This document shows positions 48,677 through 58,399 of a DNA stretch of 64,000 nt, one piece after another. The translations under genes were made by a program, and so were the position numbers. The stretch's first letter is position 1. Each line of letters opens with the position of its first letter. This DNA comes from Pseudidiomarina aestuarii (GTDB taxonomy: Bacteria; Pseudomonadota; Gammaproteobacteria; Enterobacterales; Alteromonadaceae). The stretch is from the NCBI RefSeq assembly GCF_003987355.1, contig NZ_PIPR01000001.1, forward strand, positions 1,426,001 through 1,490,000, given 5' to 3'. Below the pieces are notes generated by a model, which worked only from the letters and a program-made list of their open reading frames with translations, was not told where the DNA came from and did no database searches.

Positions 48677-49717
48677 TTATGTTGCCACTCTCCATTTTAA
48701 AGGCTGTCCCGCCCAATAGGGCACCATGGGGCCGACGGCTGTATCGACCTGGCCAGGAACGGTCCATGAGTTACGCTCCAATTTAACCTTCGTCGTCGCA
48801 CGTGGATACCCATAAAAGTCCGCGCCATAAAAACTAGCAAAACCTTCTAATTTATCTAAAACGCCCATCTGATCAAAGAATTCCGCATACAGTGGTAACG
48901 CAGCTGGAGCTGAGTAACAACCCGCACAGCCGCATGCAGTCTCTTTTTTAGATTGCGCGTGCGGTGCTGAGTCGGTACCCAAAAAGAACTTTGAATTACC
49001 TGATGCAGCAGCCTCTCGCAGCGCTAATTGGTGTTCACGCCGCTTCAGTATAGGTAAACAATAGTTATGCGGACGAACGCCTCCCACCAGCAAATCATTA
49101 CGATTCATTAACAAATGTTGCGGTGTAATGGTTGCTGCGACATTGGTTCCCATGCTCTTTACAAATTCGACTGCATCGCGTGTCGTAATATGCTCAAGAA
49201 CTAACTTCATGGACGGGTGACGGTCTAGCAACGGCCGTAAATGACGATCAATAAATACTTTTTCACGATCGAAAATATCAATATCGCCATCAGTCACTTC
49301 ACCATGCACTAACAGCGGCACTTGCAACTCTGCCATGACCTCAAACAGATGACCAAGCGCACCTACATCGGTCACACCAGCATCAGAGTTGGTGGTCGCT
49401 CCTGATGGATACAGTTTAAAGCCAATGACAAAAGGTGTCTCTGCTGCAGCACGAACGGTCTCAACTGTTGTCGTTTGAGTCAAATACAACGCCATCAGCG
49501 GCTCAAAGGTTTGCCCTTCTGGAACTTGCGCTAAAATTCGTTCGCGATAGGCTGTCGCTGCCTCTACGGTAGTCACCGGTGGTACTAAGTTGGGCATGAT
49601 TACGGCACGCTGAAACACCGCGGCTGTAGCTGGGACTGTCGTAGCGAGCAAATCACCGTCGCGCAGGTGCAAGTGCCAGTCATCAGGAGTTGTAATGGAG
49701 AATTGGTTGGTCGTCAT
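48677..49717 (-). CDS. pyrC: Dihydroorotase
   Basis: Zinc amidohydrolase of 346 residues closing carbamoyl-aspartate to dihydroorotate in pyrimidine synthesis. Metal ligands H15 and H17 lie in [10 protein letters not shown], and the lysine of [10 protein letters not shown] is the carboxylated bridging residue. It is the type II (E. coli PyrC) form. It is encoded between the diguanylate cyclase gene and mshI with short gaps on the same strand; no functional link with the pilus is implied. Confidence 0.97.
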   Translation of the reverse strand: MTTNQFSITTPDDWHLHLRDGDLLATTVPATAAVFQRAVIMPNLVPPVTTVEAATAYRERILAQVPEGQTFEPLMALYLTQTTTVETVRAAAETPFVIGFKLYPSGATTNSDAGVTDVGALGHLFEVMAELQVPLLVHGEVTDGDIDIFDREKVFIDRHLRPLLDRHPSMKLVLEHITTRDAVEFVKSMGTNVAATITPQHLLMNRNDLLVGGVRPHNYCLPILKRREHQLALREAAASGNSKFFLGTDSAPHAQSKKETACGCAGCYSAPAALPLYAEFFDQMGVLDKLEGFASFYGADFYGYPRATTKVKLERNSWTVPGQVDTAVGPMVPYWAGQPLKWRVAT

Positions 49718-49775
49718 GAAGCCTCTGTTTAAGCGATATCAATCATTCGATAATGCGATCACGGATGGCTAGGGA

Positions 49776-52103
49776 TTATACCTTATCTGCGGCAATACAG
49801 CGATTACGACCTGCATTTTTTGCTGCGTAGAGTGCAGCATCAGCTCGGGCTAACCAGCGGTCAATGTCCGCCTCATCTGGCGCCAACTGCGTTACGCCTG
49901 CACTCATTGTGACAACTAACTCACGCTGCTCAAAAGGAATGATCTGCGCAGCTAGTCTCTCGCGCAAACGATCCGTTGCCTGCAAAGCTTGATCCTCATC
50001 AGTGTACGGATACAAAATAGCGAACTCTTCGCCGCCGAGCCGCCCAAGGACATCCATCTCGCGTAACTCTTCACGAGCGATGTCAGCAAACTTTCGTAAC
50101 ACTTCATCACCAGCAGCGTGACCATAGGTGTCATTTACCTTTTTGAAATGATCGAGATCGATCACCGCAACACTGACGGGGGTTTTATAACGTTTTAATT
50201 CATCAAAACGAAGTTCACATTGCTCCAGAAATACACGTCGATTCACGCAACCGGTCAACTCATCAGTGGTGGCTAAACGACGTAACTCGGCAACGGCATG
50301 TTCCCGTTCTTCTTCAACGCGCCGCATATGCATCAACGTCCCGAGCGTGTTCAGCAATGGTTGCAGCATATAGAGTTGTTCGCGCTCATAATACGCAGCG
50401 TTAGCGAGCACCAGCATGCCGATGACGTCGCGTTGAAAGTACACTGGAATAAATAAAGCATTCTGAAATGCAGGGAGTTGTAATGGCGTGAACTCTGCTT
50501 CGAGAAGCGACACTGGCTCGTTGCAAATAAAGGGTTCACCGCGCACTAGCACTGATTTAATGATATCTCCAGATACGGCTACATCAACGCCCTGACTCAC
50601 TAGCTTGTCAGTGATTTCGTTTGTCAGTGTTGGTTCATTCACGCCCCGAATTCCGTGGACATAAAGCAGGTTTCGTGTACGCGCTTGTGGCGGCAGTTCA
50701 CCGATTAAACCGAGATGACTCCCTGTCAGGTCAAGCAACCGATCGAGAGTACTTTGACAAACCGAAGCAAAGTCTTTGACCAATAAAAAGTCATGTTGTA
50801 CTTGACCGACTAGACTCAGTACTGCCTCCTGCTGCGAACGAACTTGCTCATTCTCGACCTGCTCGGTGATGTCATGATGAATGCCAACGATGCGCAGCGC
50901 CCTGTGTTGTTTGTCGCGCTTAACGACACGTCCAACGGAATGCAGCCAGATGTAATGCCCATCAGCATGACGCAATCGAAATCGCGTTTCAAAACGCGCA
51001 GTTTCATCCCGAATATGCGCTACCAAAGCTTGTCTTGCCGGCTCAATATCGTCCGGGTGCAACAGTTTCATCCAGCCACGCGAATCAGCATGAGACTCAG
51101 GGATACCAAGCATTTCTTCCCAGGTATGACTCAAATCAACGGCATTGGTCTCTAAGTCCCAATCCCATGTGGATAGCTCTCCAACAGCGAGCGCTAAATC
51201 AAAACTGTTATTAGCCTCTATCAACTCCAACTCGAGTCGCTTACCTTTAGTATCATCCAAGAGGTAACCGCGAACGCGTGATACTTTGCCGTGATTGTCC
51301 TTGTCCGTGCGGGCGAAATGGTGAACCCAGCGTATGGTTTCGTGAGGCGTTACCACGCGATAATCCATCTCGAGAAATACCTCTACACCGTCAATGAGCT
51401 TTTGCATGCGGTCCAGCAGCTCTTTTCGATCTTCAGGATGCACAATGGATTCGTAAGGAACATCTTTTCGCAGGAGATAGTTGGACTCGTAGCCAAGGAT
51501 TCGTTTAGCATTCTCGGCCACATAAATCAGATTTACGGTCGGTTCGACCTCCCAGACCACAGCCACCACTGGGCCTTGAGCTAAAACATCGCGCTCAGCA
51601 GCATAGTTTGCAAATTGGTATTCTTTGAGGATCTCATCGGTTACACAACTAGCGAGAACTTCAAGCCAACGTATTTGCTGTTCCGTGAATTGTCGCGGCT
51701 GCGTGTCGAATACGCATAAAGAACCTATACGAATATCACCTTCGACCGTTAGGTTCGCACCTGCGTAAAACCGTACACCGTTTTCTGTGGCGACATAGGG
51801 ATTGTCGTGAAAGCGTTCATCCTTCAACGCATCGGATACGACGAGCGTCTGTTCGTTGACAATCGCATGACTGCAAAACGAATCTTCTCTACTCGCGCTC
51901 TTGCCTTCATACCCCGCAGTGGCTTTAAACCAGCTTTGGTCTTTATCAATAATGTTGACGAGCGCGAATTCGACCTGAAAGATCTCCCGTGCCATTTGCA
52001 CAATCTTATCAATGACTGGGTTTGGCTGAGAGTCAATGAGTTCGAGCTCACGTATCATCGCGAGTCGTTGCTGCTCATTATGTGGAATAGGCGCCAGCTT
52101 CAT
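49776..52103 (-). CDS. Diguanylate cyclase with GAF-PAS-PAS-GAF sensors
   Basis: A soluble 775-residue signalling protein making cyclic-di-GMP. Order: GAF (about 10-155; FCSHAIVNEQTLVVSDA, FYAGANLTVEG), PAS (about 170-290), PAS (about 305-420, with the PAC segment ADGHYIWLHSVGRVVKRDK), a second GAF (about 440-595), then GGDEF (about 610-775). The active site reads GGEEF at 690-694, and an inhibitory RxxD site (REMD, 681-684) lies five residues before it, so product inhibition is expected. No membrane helix is seen. The site is close to where Vibrio carries mshH. Confidence 0.93.
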   Translation of the reverse strand: MKLAPIPHNEQQRLAMIRELELIDSQPNPVIDKIVQMAREIFQVEFALVNIIDKDQSWFKATAGYEGKSASREDSFCSHAIVNEQTLVVSDALKDERFHDNPYVATENGVRFYAGANLTVEGDIRIGSLCVFDTQPRQFTEQQIRWLEVLASCVTDEILKEYQFANYAAERDVLAQGPVVAVVWEVEPTVNLIYVAENAKRILGYESNYLLRKDVPYESIVHPEDRKELLDRMQKLIDGVEVFLEMDYRVVTPHETIRWVHHFARTDKDNHGKVSRVRGYLLDDTKGKRLELELIEANNSFDLALAVGELSTWDWDLETNAVDLSHTWEEMLGIPESHADSRGWMKLLHPDDIEPARQALVAHIRDETARFETRFRLRHADGHYIWLHSVGRVVKRDKQHRALRIVGIHHDITEQVENEQVRSQQEAVLSLVGQVQHDFLLVKDFASVCQSTLDRLLDLTGSHLGLIGELPPQARTRNLLYVHGIRGVNEPTLTNEITDKLVSQGVDVAVSGDIIKSVLVRGEPFICNEPVSLLEAEFTPLQLPAFQNALFIPVYFQRDVIGMLVLANAAYYEREQLYMLQPLLNTLGTLMHMRRVEEEREHAVAELRRLATTDELTGCVNRRVFLEQCELRFDELKRYKTPVSVAVIDLDHFKKVNDTYGHAAGDEVLRKFADIAREELREMDVLGRLGGEEFAILYPYTDEDQALQATDRLRERLAAQIIPFEQRELVVTMSAGVTQLAPDEADIDRWLARADAALYAAKNAGRNRCIAADKV

Positions 52104-52209
52104 AGCGGTCCTCGTAGTTTGTGCTTCTAACTCTAGACCCGAACCACTGAAAAAGCGAACAATCTATTTGATAAAACTGGAAAATTTACACTTCATCAAA
52201 ACTAACGAT

Positions 52210-52794
52210 TCATGAGTTCTTATCCAACTTTTCCTTCCAATGTTTACGGCAACAGCTGACATACCGATCATTCCCACCGATGGCAATTTGATCACCTACT
52301 TTTACAGCATTGCCTTGAGCATCAATGCGCAGATTCATAGTTGCTTTGCGACCACAATGACAAATAGTTTTCATTTCAGAAACTTTGTCCGCCACACCCA
52401 GTAATACGGCACTGCCGGGAAAGTTGCGGCCGAATGCGTCGGTGCGAATGCCGTAACACATCACCGGAATATCGACGCGATCAACCACATCAGTTAATTG
52501 CCACACCTGCTCTTCCGAGAGAAATTGCGCTTCGTCCAGCAATACACAATCAATGGGTTGCTGGCGGTGGCGTGCCTCAATCAACGCTGCTAAATCAGTG
52601 GTATTGGAAAAAGCCAGCGCTTGCCGATCAATACCGAGGCGGGAGGCAATTTTGCCGTTCCCTGCCCGATCATCAATGGCTGGAGTCAAAAGGAGAACGC
52701 GTTGATCACGTTCCTCATAGTTGTGCGCAACCTGCAGCAAAGATGTGCTTTTGCCCGCATTCATTGCCGAGTAAGTAAAATAGAGAGATGCCAT
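52210..52794 (-). CDS. tdk: Thymidine kinase
   Basis: Type II thymidine kinase of 194 residues, salvaging thymidine to dTMP. The P-loop is SAMNAGKST near the N-terminus and the catalytic region is [16 protein letters not shown]. Zinc-binding cysteines are present as CHCGRKA and a later CC pair. It is divergent from the deaminase gene, sharing a 131-base control region. Confidence 0.97.
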   Translation of the reverse strand: MASLYFTYSAMNAGKSTSLLQVAHNYEERDQRVLLLTPAIDDRAGNGKIASRLGIDRQALAFSNTTDLAALIEARHRQQPIDCVLLDEAQFLSEEQVWQLTDVVDRVDIPVMCYGIRTDAFGRNFPGSAVLLGVADKVSEMKTICHCGRKATMNLRIDAQGNAVKVGDQIAIGGNDRYVSCCRKHWKEKLDKNS

Positions 52795-52861
52795 GGTGTG
52801 TGATCGAAGTTGTCAAAAAAAGCGTTAATTGTCCTCGATTTATACTGATATTCTCGCATGA

Positions 52862-52889
52862 TTGCAAAGCCGAAATTTGCTATTATGAC
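52862..52889 (+). promoter_or_regulatory. Candidate sigma-70 promoter of the deaminase gene
   Basis: TTGCAA and TATGAC are spaced by 16 bases and end 36 bases before the ATG at 52926. Both boxes match four of six positions. Confidence 0.35.
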
Positions 52890-52925
52890 GCAATTAATTG
52901 GACCCAACCCTACCGAGGAGATGCT

Positions 52926-54164
52926 ATGACCACTCAGTCACCACGATATTCCCGTGAATTTTTGCAAGCCATGCCGAAAGCGGACTTGCATTTGCATCTT
53001 GACGGTAGCTTACGTCCGGAAGGTTTGATTGAGATGGCAAAGCGCAGCAACATTGAGCTGCCTTCATATACCGTTGATGGACTCTATGACTTGGTCTTTA
53101 AAGAGTCATACAACAATCTCGGCGAATATTTGAATGGCTTTCAATACACCTGTGCCGTGTTACGGGATATGGAGAACCTCGAGCAAGCTTCCTATGAACT
53201 TGCCGTCGATAACCTTGCTGAAGGCGTTAATTACATTGAGGTACGCTTTGCGCCGCAATTAATGATGGATCCAGCACACGGAATCGATTTTGATACAGTC
53301 ATGCACACCACCAATCGCGGTCTAGCGCGCGCTAAAGCTGAGTACAACAATTCTACTGCGGTGAAAAATGGCGACAAGCCACCGTTCGATTACGGCATTA
53401 TCAATTGCGCGATGCGAATGTTTGGTAAGAAAGGCTTTTCACCTTACTACACCCAGTTGTTCCAAATGTTGCGTGACCATGAACCTAAGCAAGTCATCAA
53501 AGCCGCTGCGATGGAAATGATCCGCGCCAGCGTGCGCTTACGCGATGAAGAAGGACTGCCCATTGTTGGTCTTGATATCGCGGGTCAGGAAATGGGCTAT
53601 CCCGCGCACGACTTCAAAGAAGTGTACGAATACGCCCATCAAAACTTTTTACTGAAAACGGTTCACGCGGGTGAAGCATACGGTGCGGAGAGTATTTTTG
53701 AAGCCTTGACACAATGCTACGCTGACCGTCTGGGTCACGGCTACTCATTGTTCTCCCCGGAAATGATTCAAGACCCAGCCATTACCGACAAAAACGACTA
53801 TGCACGCCGGTTGGCGTCATTTATTGCGGATCGTCGCATTGCGATTGAGGTCTGTATTACCAGTAACCTGCAAACCAATCCTGCCATTGGCGATGTGAAA
53901 AATCACAACTTCAAGCACATGTACGCGAATCGTCTCGCGACGGTGATTTGTACTGACAATCGTCTGGTATCACGCACCACCGTCACGCAAGAATATGAAC
54001 TGGCATTAAGTACGGTAGACGTGCCACTGAAACGTCTCAAAGACATGGTTGCCTATGGCTTCAAGAAGAATTTCTTCCACGGCGACTACGTGGCAAAACG
54101 CGCCTATGCGAAACAAGTCTTGGAGTACTTCGATCGCGTCGCCGCGAAGCACAACCTGACCTAG
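52926..54164 (+). CDS. add: Adenosine deaminase family protein
   Basis: Metal-dependent purine deaminase of 412 residues, longer than E. coli Add (333). Zinc ligands H22 and H24 (KADLHLHLDGSL) and the later HAGE and LGHGYSLF motifs are present. The C-terminal metal motif reads CTDNRLVSRTTVTQEY: the zinc aspartate is kept, but the neighbouring residue is Asn instead of the usual second Asp. From memory this TDNRL(M/V)S form is also found in actinobacterial adenosine deaminases. GAGGAG precedes the ATG at 52926; a longer in-frame start at 52788 overlaps tdk. Its TAG stop opens heptad element D. Confidence 0.87.
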   Translation: MTTQSPRYSREFLQAMPKADLHLHLDGSLRPEGLIEMAKRSNIELPSYTVDGLYDLVFKESYNNLGEYLNGFQYTCAVLRDMENLEQASYELAVDNLAEGVNYIEVRFAPQLMMDPAHGIDFDTVMHTTNRGLARAKAEYNNSTAVKNGDKPPFDYGIINCAMRMFGKKGFSPYYTQLFQMLRDHEPKQVIKAAAMEMIRASVRLRDEEGLPIVGLDIAGQEMGYPAHDFKEVYEYAHQNFLLKTVHAGEAYGAESIFEALTQCYADRLGHGYSLFSPEMIQDPAITDKNDYARRLASFIADRRIAIEVCITSNLQTNPAIGDVKNHNFKHMYANRLATVICTDNRLVSRTTVTQEYELALSTVDVPLKRLKDMVAYGFKKNFFHGDYVAKRAYAKQVLEYFDRVAAKHNLT

Positions 54165-54278
54165 CTACTGGCTACTGGCTACTGGCTACTGGCTACTGGC
54201 TACTGGCTACTGGCTACTAGCGATTAGAAAATACAGATCTATGTTTTGCTAGTAACTAGTAACCAATAGCTAATAACG
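54162..54278. repeat. GYTAYTR heptad inverted-repeat element D (expanded tandem array)
   Basis: Seven identical GCTACTG heptads in a row (54164-54212), then GCTACTA and GCGATTA. A core GAAAA ... AGATCT ... TTTTGC follows (54227-54249), then inverse heptads AGTAACT, AGTAACC, AATAGCT and AATAACG (54251-54278). The left arm is longer than the right, and the perfect tandem run suggests recent slippage expansion. It overlaps the deaminase stop codon and ends two bases before the stop of the convergent peptidase gene. Confidence 0.92.
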
Positions 54279-54280
54279 CT

Positions 54281-56194
54281 CTAAAGGTGTTTAAGCAGGA
54301 ACTGCAAATAGGCCTCTTGCGCTTCGATGCGATTTTCTTTGACTGCAAAGCCGTGACCTTCGTCTTCGAACAATACGTATTCGACGGGCACATCATTAGC
54401 TCGAATGGCTTCAACCATTTCATCGCTCTCGACCTGCAACACGCGCGGGTCATTCGCACCTTGAACCACTAATACCGGCGCTTTAATTTTATCGGCGTGG
54501 AATAACGGCGAGATGCGACGTAAGCGTTCCATATCGGTAGCAGGGTCACCCAGTTCGTCATACAGTGATTGACGGAAGCTTTCCCACCACGGCGGAATGC
54601 TTTCGAGCGTGCGTACCCAGTTGGTGACGCCGAAGATATTGATGCCGGCATCAAACTCATCGGTAAACGCCAGTGCTGCCATGGTGAGATAGCCACCGTA
54701 ACTTCCGCCCATTACGGCGATACGGTCTGGATCAACCCAGTCTAACGTCTGCAAATATTTTTTGCCGTACACGATGTCTTGCAGATCATCTTCGCCGTGG
54801 CGCTTATCATCCAAATGGAAGAAAGTTTTACCATAGCCTGATGAACCGCGGTTGTTGACGCCGAACATGGCATAACCGTGATTCACCAAGTGCTGCACCA
54901 TAGCACTGTAGCCCTGCCGTGTTTGTCCACCTGGACCACCGTGAATAAAGATAATCGCCGGTACTTTGTTATCGGCACTAGCTTGGTGAGGCTTGTACAG
55001 CAAGCCAGGAATCGTTAAGTCATCAAAGCTTGGGAAGCGTTCCACAGTGCTTTGCACTAAATGGTCTGGATCCATTTCTGATGCTAACGTACTGGTCAGT
55101 TGCTCAACCGAATCGCTGCCAACATTCCATACCATCAAGTTCGATGGCGAGACATCGGAATTGACATAGAACACCATAGTGTCTTCATCGTCTGAGAAAT
55201 TTACGCCACGTAAATCCCCAGGTGGATGCTCGGGTAGTGCTACTTTTTCGCCCGTCGACTGGTCATAAATCGATAGTTCCGTGCGTGCGTCAGCATTCAC
55301 ACCAACCACTTGGTAACGCCCGGTTTCAGAGTAATACAGAAACGAAACATCCCAAGCCGCTTCATACACCTGTGCATGCGCATCTTGAGCGATGTCATAT
55401 TCCCACGCTTGATAATACTCGCCGTGACCATCGGTACCGTATACCAGCTTCGTGCTATCGACGTTGAAGGTGTAAGCGCTGTGAGACACGTTACCTTCAG
55501 TTGGCGTAATGAGTTTAGGCTCAGAATTAGCCGTTTGCAGATCGACTAAAAATAGGTCTGAATCGGAGTTGGAATTAGTACGGCTTAGCGCTAAATAACG
55601 CCCATTCGGACTAATCGATTCCACATTAAAGCCAGTGTTATTCTCGTACACTAACTCACGACTGAAATCGTCTGTGCTGTAGCGATAAACATCAAAGAAA
55701 CGATTATCACGCTCATTGGTCATGACGTAAAAATGCATATCATCTTCATGCCAACCACCGACCATCGCCTTGAGGTTCTCACCCGGCGTCAAATCCTGCG
55801 TGGTGCCGTCTTCAAGGCGCACGTACACGTGATTGAGTTCGTTGCCGCCCTGGTCCGCGGTGAAGAGCATGCGGTCGTCGTTCGGAAACCAACTGATGCC
55901 TCTCATTGCATCGGCAGTAGAGTTGGTTAACTGCGTGGGCTCACCACCATCCAATGGATAGCTGTAGACATTGAAAATGCCACTCTCATCACTCGTTACC
56001 AGCACGGCAGTACCATCATGATTGATAGAGGAACCGTAAAGTGTCGTGGTGTCGAAAAAAGTTTGAGCGCTATAAGTCGGCAAGGTTATTGCCGCTGGCG
56101 TTTCAGTGGGCGCCTGGCTCTCGGGTGCTTTGCCGCAGCTTACTGCAAAAAAGCTGAGGGCAACCATCGTACTGATAGAGACAAAAACTCGCAT
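54281..56194 (-). CDS. S9-family serine peptidase, predicted lipoprotein
   Basis: Prolyl oligopeptidase/acylaminoacyl peptidase-like enzyme of 637 residues. A lipoprotein-type signal (MVALSFFAVSCGK) puts the lipidated cysteine at residue 20. A beta-propeller (about 50-385) is followed by an alpha/beta hydrolase domain with triad S498 (GGSYGGYL), D582 (GANDPRVLQ) and H614 (DEGHGFA), and the oxyanion region FIHGGPGGQ. It probably cleaves peptides at the envelope. It is convergent with the deaminase gene across element D. Confidence 0.92.
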   Translation of the reverse strand: MRVFVSISTMVALSFFAVSCGKAPESQAPTETPAAITLPTYSAQTFFDTTTLYGSSINHDGTAVLVTSDESGIFNVYSYPLDGGEPTQLTNSTADAMRGISWFPNDDRMLFTADQGGNELNHVYVRLEDGTTQDLTPGENLKAMVGGWHEDDMHFYVMTNERDNRFFDVYRYSTDDFSRELVYENNTGFNVESISPNGRYLALSRTNSNSDSDLFLVDLQTANSEPKLITPTEGNVSHSAYTFNVDSTKLVYGTDGHGEYYQAWEYDIAQDAHAQVYEAAWDVSFLYYSETGRYQVVGVNADARTELSIYDQSTGEKVALPEHPPGDLRGVNFSDDEDTMVFYVNSDVSPSNLMVWNVGSDSVEQLTSTLASEMDPDHLVQSTVERFPSFDDLTIPGLLYKPHQASADNKVPAIIFIHGGPGGQTRQGYSAMVQHLVNHGYAMFGVNNRGSSGYGKTFFHLDDKRHGEDDLQDIVYGKKYLQTLDWVDPDRIAVMGGSYGGYLTMAALAFTDEFDAGINIFGVTNWVRTLESIPPWWESFRQSLYDELGDPATDMERLRRISPLFHADKIKAPVLVVQGANDPRVLQVESDEMVEAIRANDVPVEYVLFEDEGHGFAVKENRIEAQEAYLQFLLKHL

Positions 56195-56265
56195 AGCAGA
56201 TCCTTTGTGTGTAGTAGAAAGTTACCGCAGCACAAGTGTAGTCGAATCTAGCCAAAGCGCTAATG

Positions 56266-56289
56266 AAAACCCCGCCGAAGCGGGGTTTT
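56266..56289 (-). terminator. Rho-independent terminator of ssb
   Basis: A perfect 10-base stem AAAACCCCGC/GCGGGGTTTT with a TTCG loop on the minus strand, 23 bases after the ssb stop. It separates ssb from the peptidase gene on the same strand. Confidence 0.9.
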
Positions 56290-56312
56290 GCAAAATTATC
56301 TGTTGAATTCAA

Positions 56313-56867
56313 TCAAAACGGGATGTCGTCGTCGAAGTCTTGGTCTGGAATGAACGGCTCTGGCTCATTTTGAGCTGGGCGCTGCTGGTTCTGGTTCATG
56401 CCTTGCGGAGCTGCTTGGCGTTGACCGCCTTGTGGCTTCTGCCCGCCCTGTCCACCTTGGCCGCCGCCGTAGCCGCCACCTTGATTGCTTTGGCCGCCTT
56501 GACCACCGCCGTAACCACCTTGGTTTGGACGACTGTCGAGCATTTGCAATTCATTGATAACGATTTCGGTCGTGTAGCGCTCGATGTTGTTCTGATCGGT
56601 CCACTTGCGCGTTTGTAACTTGCCTTCGATATAGACTTTGGAGCCTTTCTTCAGGAATTCGCCAGCAATTTCTGCCAGTCGGCGATAAGCTACACAGCGA
56701 TGCCACTCGGTGACTTCACGCGGCTCGCCGGTTTGTTTGTCTTTCCAGGCTTCACTGGTTGCGATCGACAAGTTAGCGATAGCGGTACTGTTCTGGGTGT
56801 AACGCACTTCTGGGTCGGCACCTAAGTTGCCCACCAAAATGACTTTATTTATGCCGCGACTTGCCAT
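56313..56867 (-). CDS. ssb: Single-stranded DNA-binding protein
   Basis: SSB of 184 residues. It has an OB-fold domain (1-110; [21 protein letters not shown]), a Gly/Gln-rich disordered linker (about 118-165), and the acidic tip FDDDIPF that recruits partner proteins. It is followed by a strong terminator. The transporter gene lies upstream on the same strand, then uvrA divergently. Confidence 0.97.
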   Translation of the reverse strand: MASRGINKVILVGNLGADPEVRYTQNSTAIANLSIATSEAWKDKQTGEPREVTEWHRCVAYRRLAEIAGEFLKKGSKVYIEGKLQTRKWTDQNNIERYTTEIVINELQMLDSRPNQGGYGGGQGGQSNQGGGYGGGQGGQGGQKPQGGQRQAAPQGMNQNQQRPAQNEPEPFIPDQDFDDDIPF

Positions 56868-56893
56868 GCTTAGTCCTCTTTATTCAATCTGTT

Positions 56894-58279
56894 TTACGCT
56901 TGATACGGTGCTAAAACCAACTTCACTTGGTCTTCATTGTATGTCGATTTGTCTACTTTTAGATAGACGACTTGCTCTGCTGCAACCACATGTACTTCGG
57001 TAACTCCGGTTTGTGCTGCTAAGTTTTCCAGTAACAAGTCAGCACGCTGTTGATCCAGTGGGGCGAGCTTGAAACTGACACTTGCCCGCTGGGGCGGCGG
57101 CTGCATACCAACGGTGATCATGAACCAGCATAGTAACAGCAGCAACGCAAAAATCCCAACGCCAATCGTGCCAAATTCTTGTTGTATCCAACCGCCAAAT
57201 GCGCCACCGACAAATGCGCCTAAAAACTGAAAGGTGGCGTACAAACCGCTGGCACTGCCCTTGTTTCCTGCGGGTGCAAAACGAGTCAAAGACGATGGCA
57301 ACGTGGCCTCGAGGAAATTAAATCCAGTGAAGAATAAGACAATTACCCCTGCAACAAGCAGCCAATGCGCGGCAAAAAAAGCGTTGGCAACGACTGCCAG
57401 TGCCAGCAGCAGTATGGCAACGCGGAAAAATAGCGGCTGTTGGCGTTTACGCTCAGCGCGAATCAGCATCGGCAGCATCAAAGCAAAAGACAACAATAAC
57501 GTGGGCAGATACAGCCACGCGTGATCTTCGACAGCCAAACCAGCTGTCACCAATTGCTCTGGTATTACGATAAAGAATGCTGTCAGCAGCGCATGTAACA
57601 CAAAAACGCCACTGTTCAATCGCAACAACTGCGGGTGTTTTAGCAACGCTTGCAGTTGATTTGTTGCCGGCAACACTTCACCTTTGGCTGCATGCACTTG
57701 TACTCGTGGTACCGCGAGTTGCAGCACTAGAATGCCTAACAAAGCCGACACCGCAGTAAACCAGAAGATGCCACTGAGCCCTATGCTAGCCGCTAACAGT
57801 GGACCGAGCACTAAGGCTAACGCAAAAGACAAACCAATGAACATGCCAATAGTAGCCATCACTTTCGGGCGCTGGGACTCACGCGAGACATCGGCTGCTA
57901 ATGCCAAAATAGCTGCCGCAATAGCACCACAACCCTGCAACGCACGGCCAATCACGACACCTGTGAGCGTATCGGCGGTCGCCGCAATCATGCTGCCCGC
58001 TGCAAAAATCAACAGCCCACCAATAATCACGGGTCGTCGTCCGATGCGATCAGATAATAGGCCAGCTGGAATTTGCAATGCCGCTTGCGTCAAGCCGTAA
58101 GCACCGATAGCCAACCCGATTAAAAGAGGTGTGTAGTCCGGATAGGCGCGACCATAAATAGCAATAACCGGCATGATCAAAAACAGCCCTAACATCCGTA
58201 ACCCAAAGACAGTCGCGAGCGCTCCCGCTGCTCGCCGCTCGAGTGGAGTTAGGTGTAGTTCTGATTGGGTTCGGGACAT
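56894..58279 (-). CDS. MFS transporter with C-terminal YAM domain (YajR-like)
   Basis: Major facilitator protein of 461 residues with 12 predicted membrane helices (about 20-395). It has the MFS motif [13 protein letters not shown] between helices 2 and 3, and a soluble C-terminal ferredoxin-like domain (about 400-461; [19 protein letters not shown] ... VVYLKVDK) like the YAM domain of E. coli YajR. The substrate is unknown. The chosen ATG at 58279 fits the helix start; longer versions would run into the uvrA side of the divergent region. It lies between ssb and uvrA. Confidence 0.88.
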   Translation of the reverse strand: MSRTQSELHLTPLERRAAGALATVFGLRMLGLFLIMPVIAIYGRAYPDYTPLLIGLAIGAYGLTQAALQIPAGLLSDRIGRRPVIIGGLLIFAAGSMIAATADTLTGVVIGRALQGCGAIAAAILALAADVSRESQRPKVMATIGMFIGLSFALALVLGPLLAASIGLSGIFWFTAVSALLGILVLQLAVPRVQVHAAKGEVLPATNQLQALLKHPQLLRLNSGVFVLHALLTAFFIVIPEQLVTAGLAVEDHAWLYLPTLLLSFALMLPMLIRAERKRQQPLFFRVAILLLALAVVANAFFAAHWLLVAGVIVLFFTGFNFLEATLPSSLTRFAPAGNKGSASGLYATFQFLGAFVGGAFGGWIQQEFGTIGVGIFALLLLLCWFMITVGMQPPPQRASVSFKLAPLDQQRADLLLENLAAQTGVTEVHVVAAEQVVYLKVDKSTYNEDQVKLVLAPYQA

Positions 58280-58363
58280 GCCATGCTCACTACGCTGGAA
58301 AAAATCGTTGGTGATTGTACCAGAACCAACCGTCTGTGCGATAATGCTCGTTTGTTTTGCAAC

Positions 58364-58381
58364 GGGTTCTCGCTTGAACCC
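58364..58381 (+). other. Hairpin just upstream of the uvrA ribosome-binding site
   Basis: GGGTTC-TCGCTT-GAACCC, a perfect 6-base stem, extendable by flanking C/G, ends two bases before the GGAG of uvrA. It could influence translation initiation. Function is not established. Confidence 0.35.
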
Positions 58382-58399
58382 CCGGAGAGAAGTCTGACT

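Noticed and set aside
57684-58100. 138-codon open frame opposite the YajR-like transporter
   Set aside because: A shadow of the transporter's codon usage; the transporter frame has helices and family motifs while this one has none.
58280-58399. LexA (SOS) box upstream of uvrA
   Set aside because: I looked for CTGT-N8-ACAG and found only half-matches; a GATAAT -10 is present but no operator can be supported.
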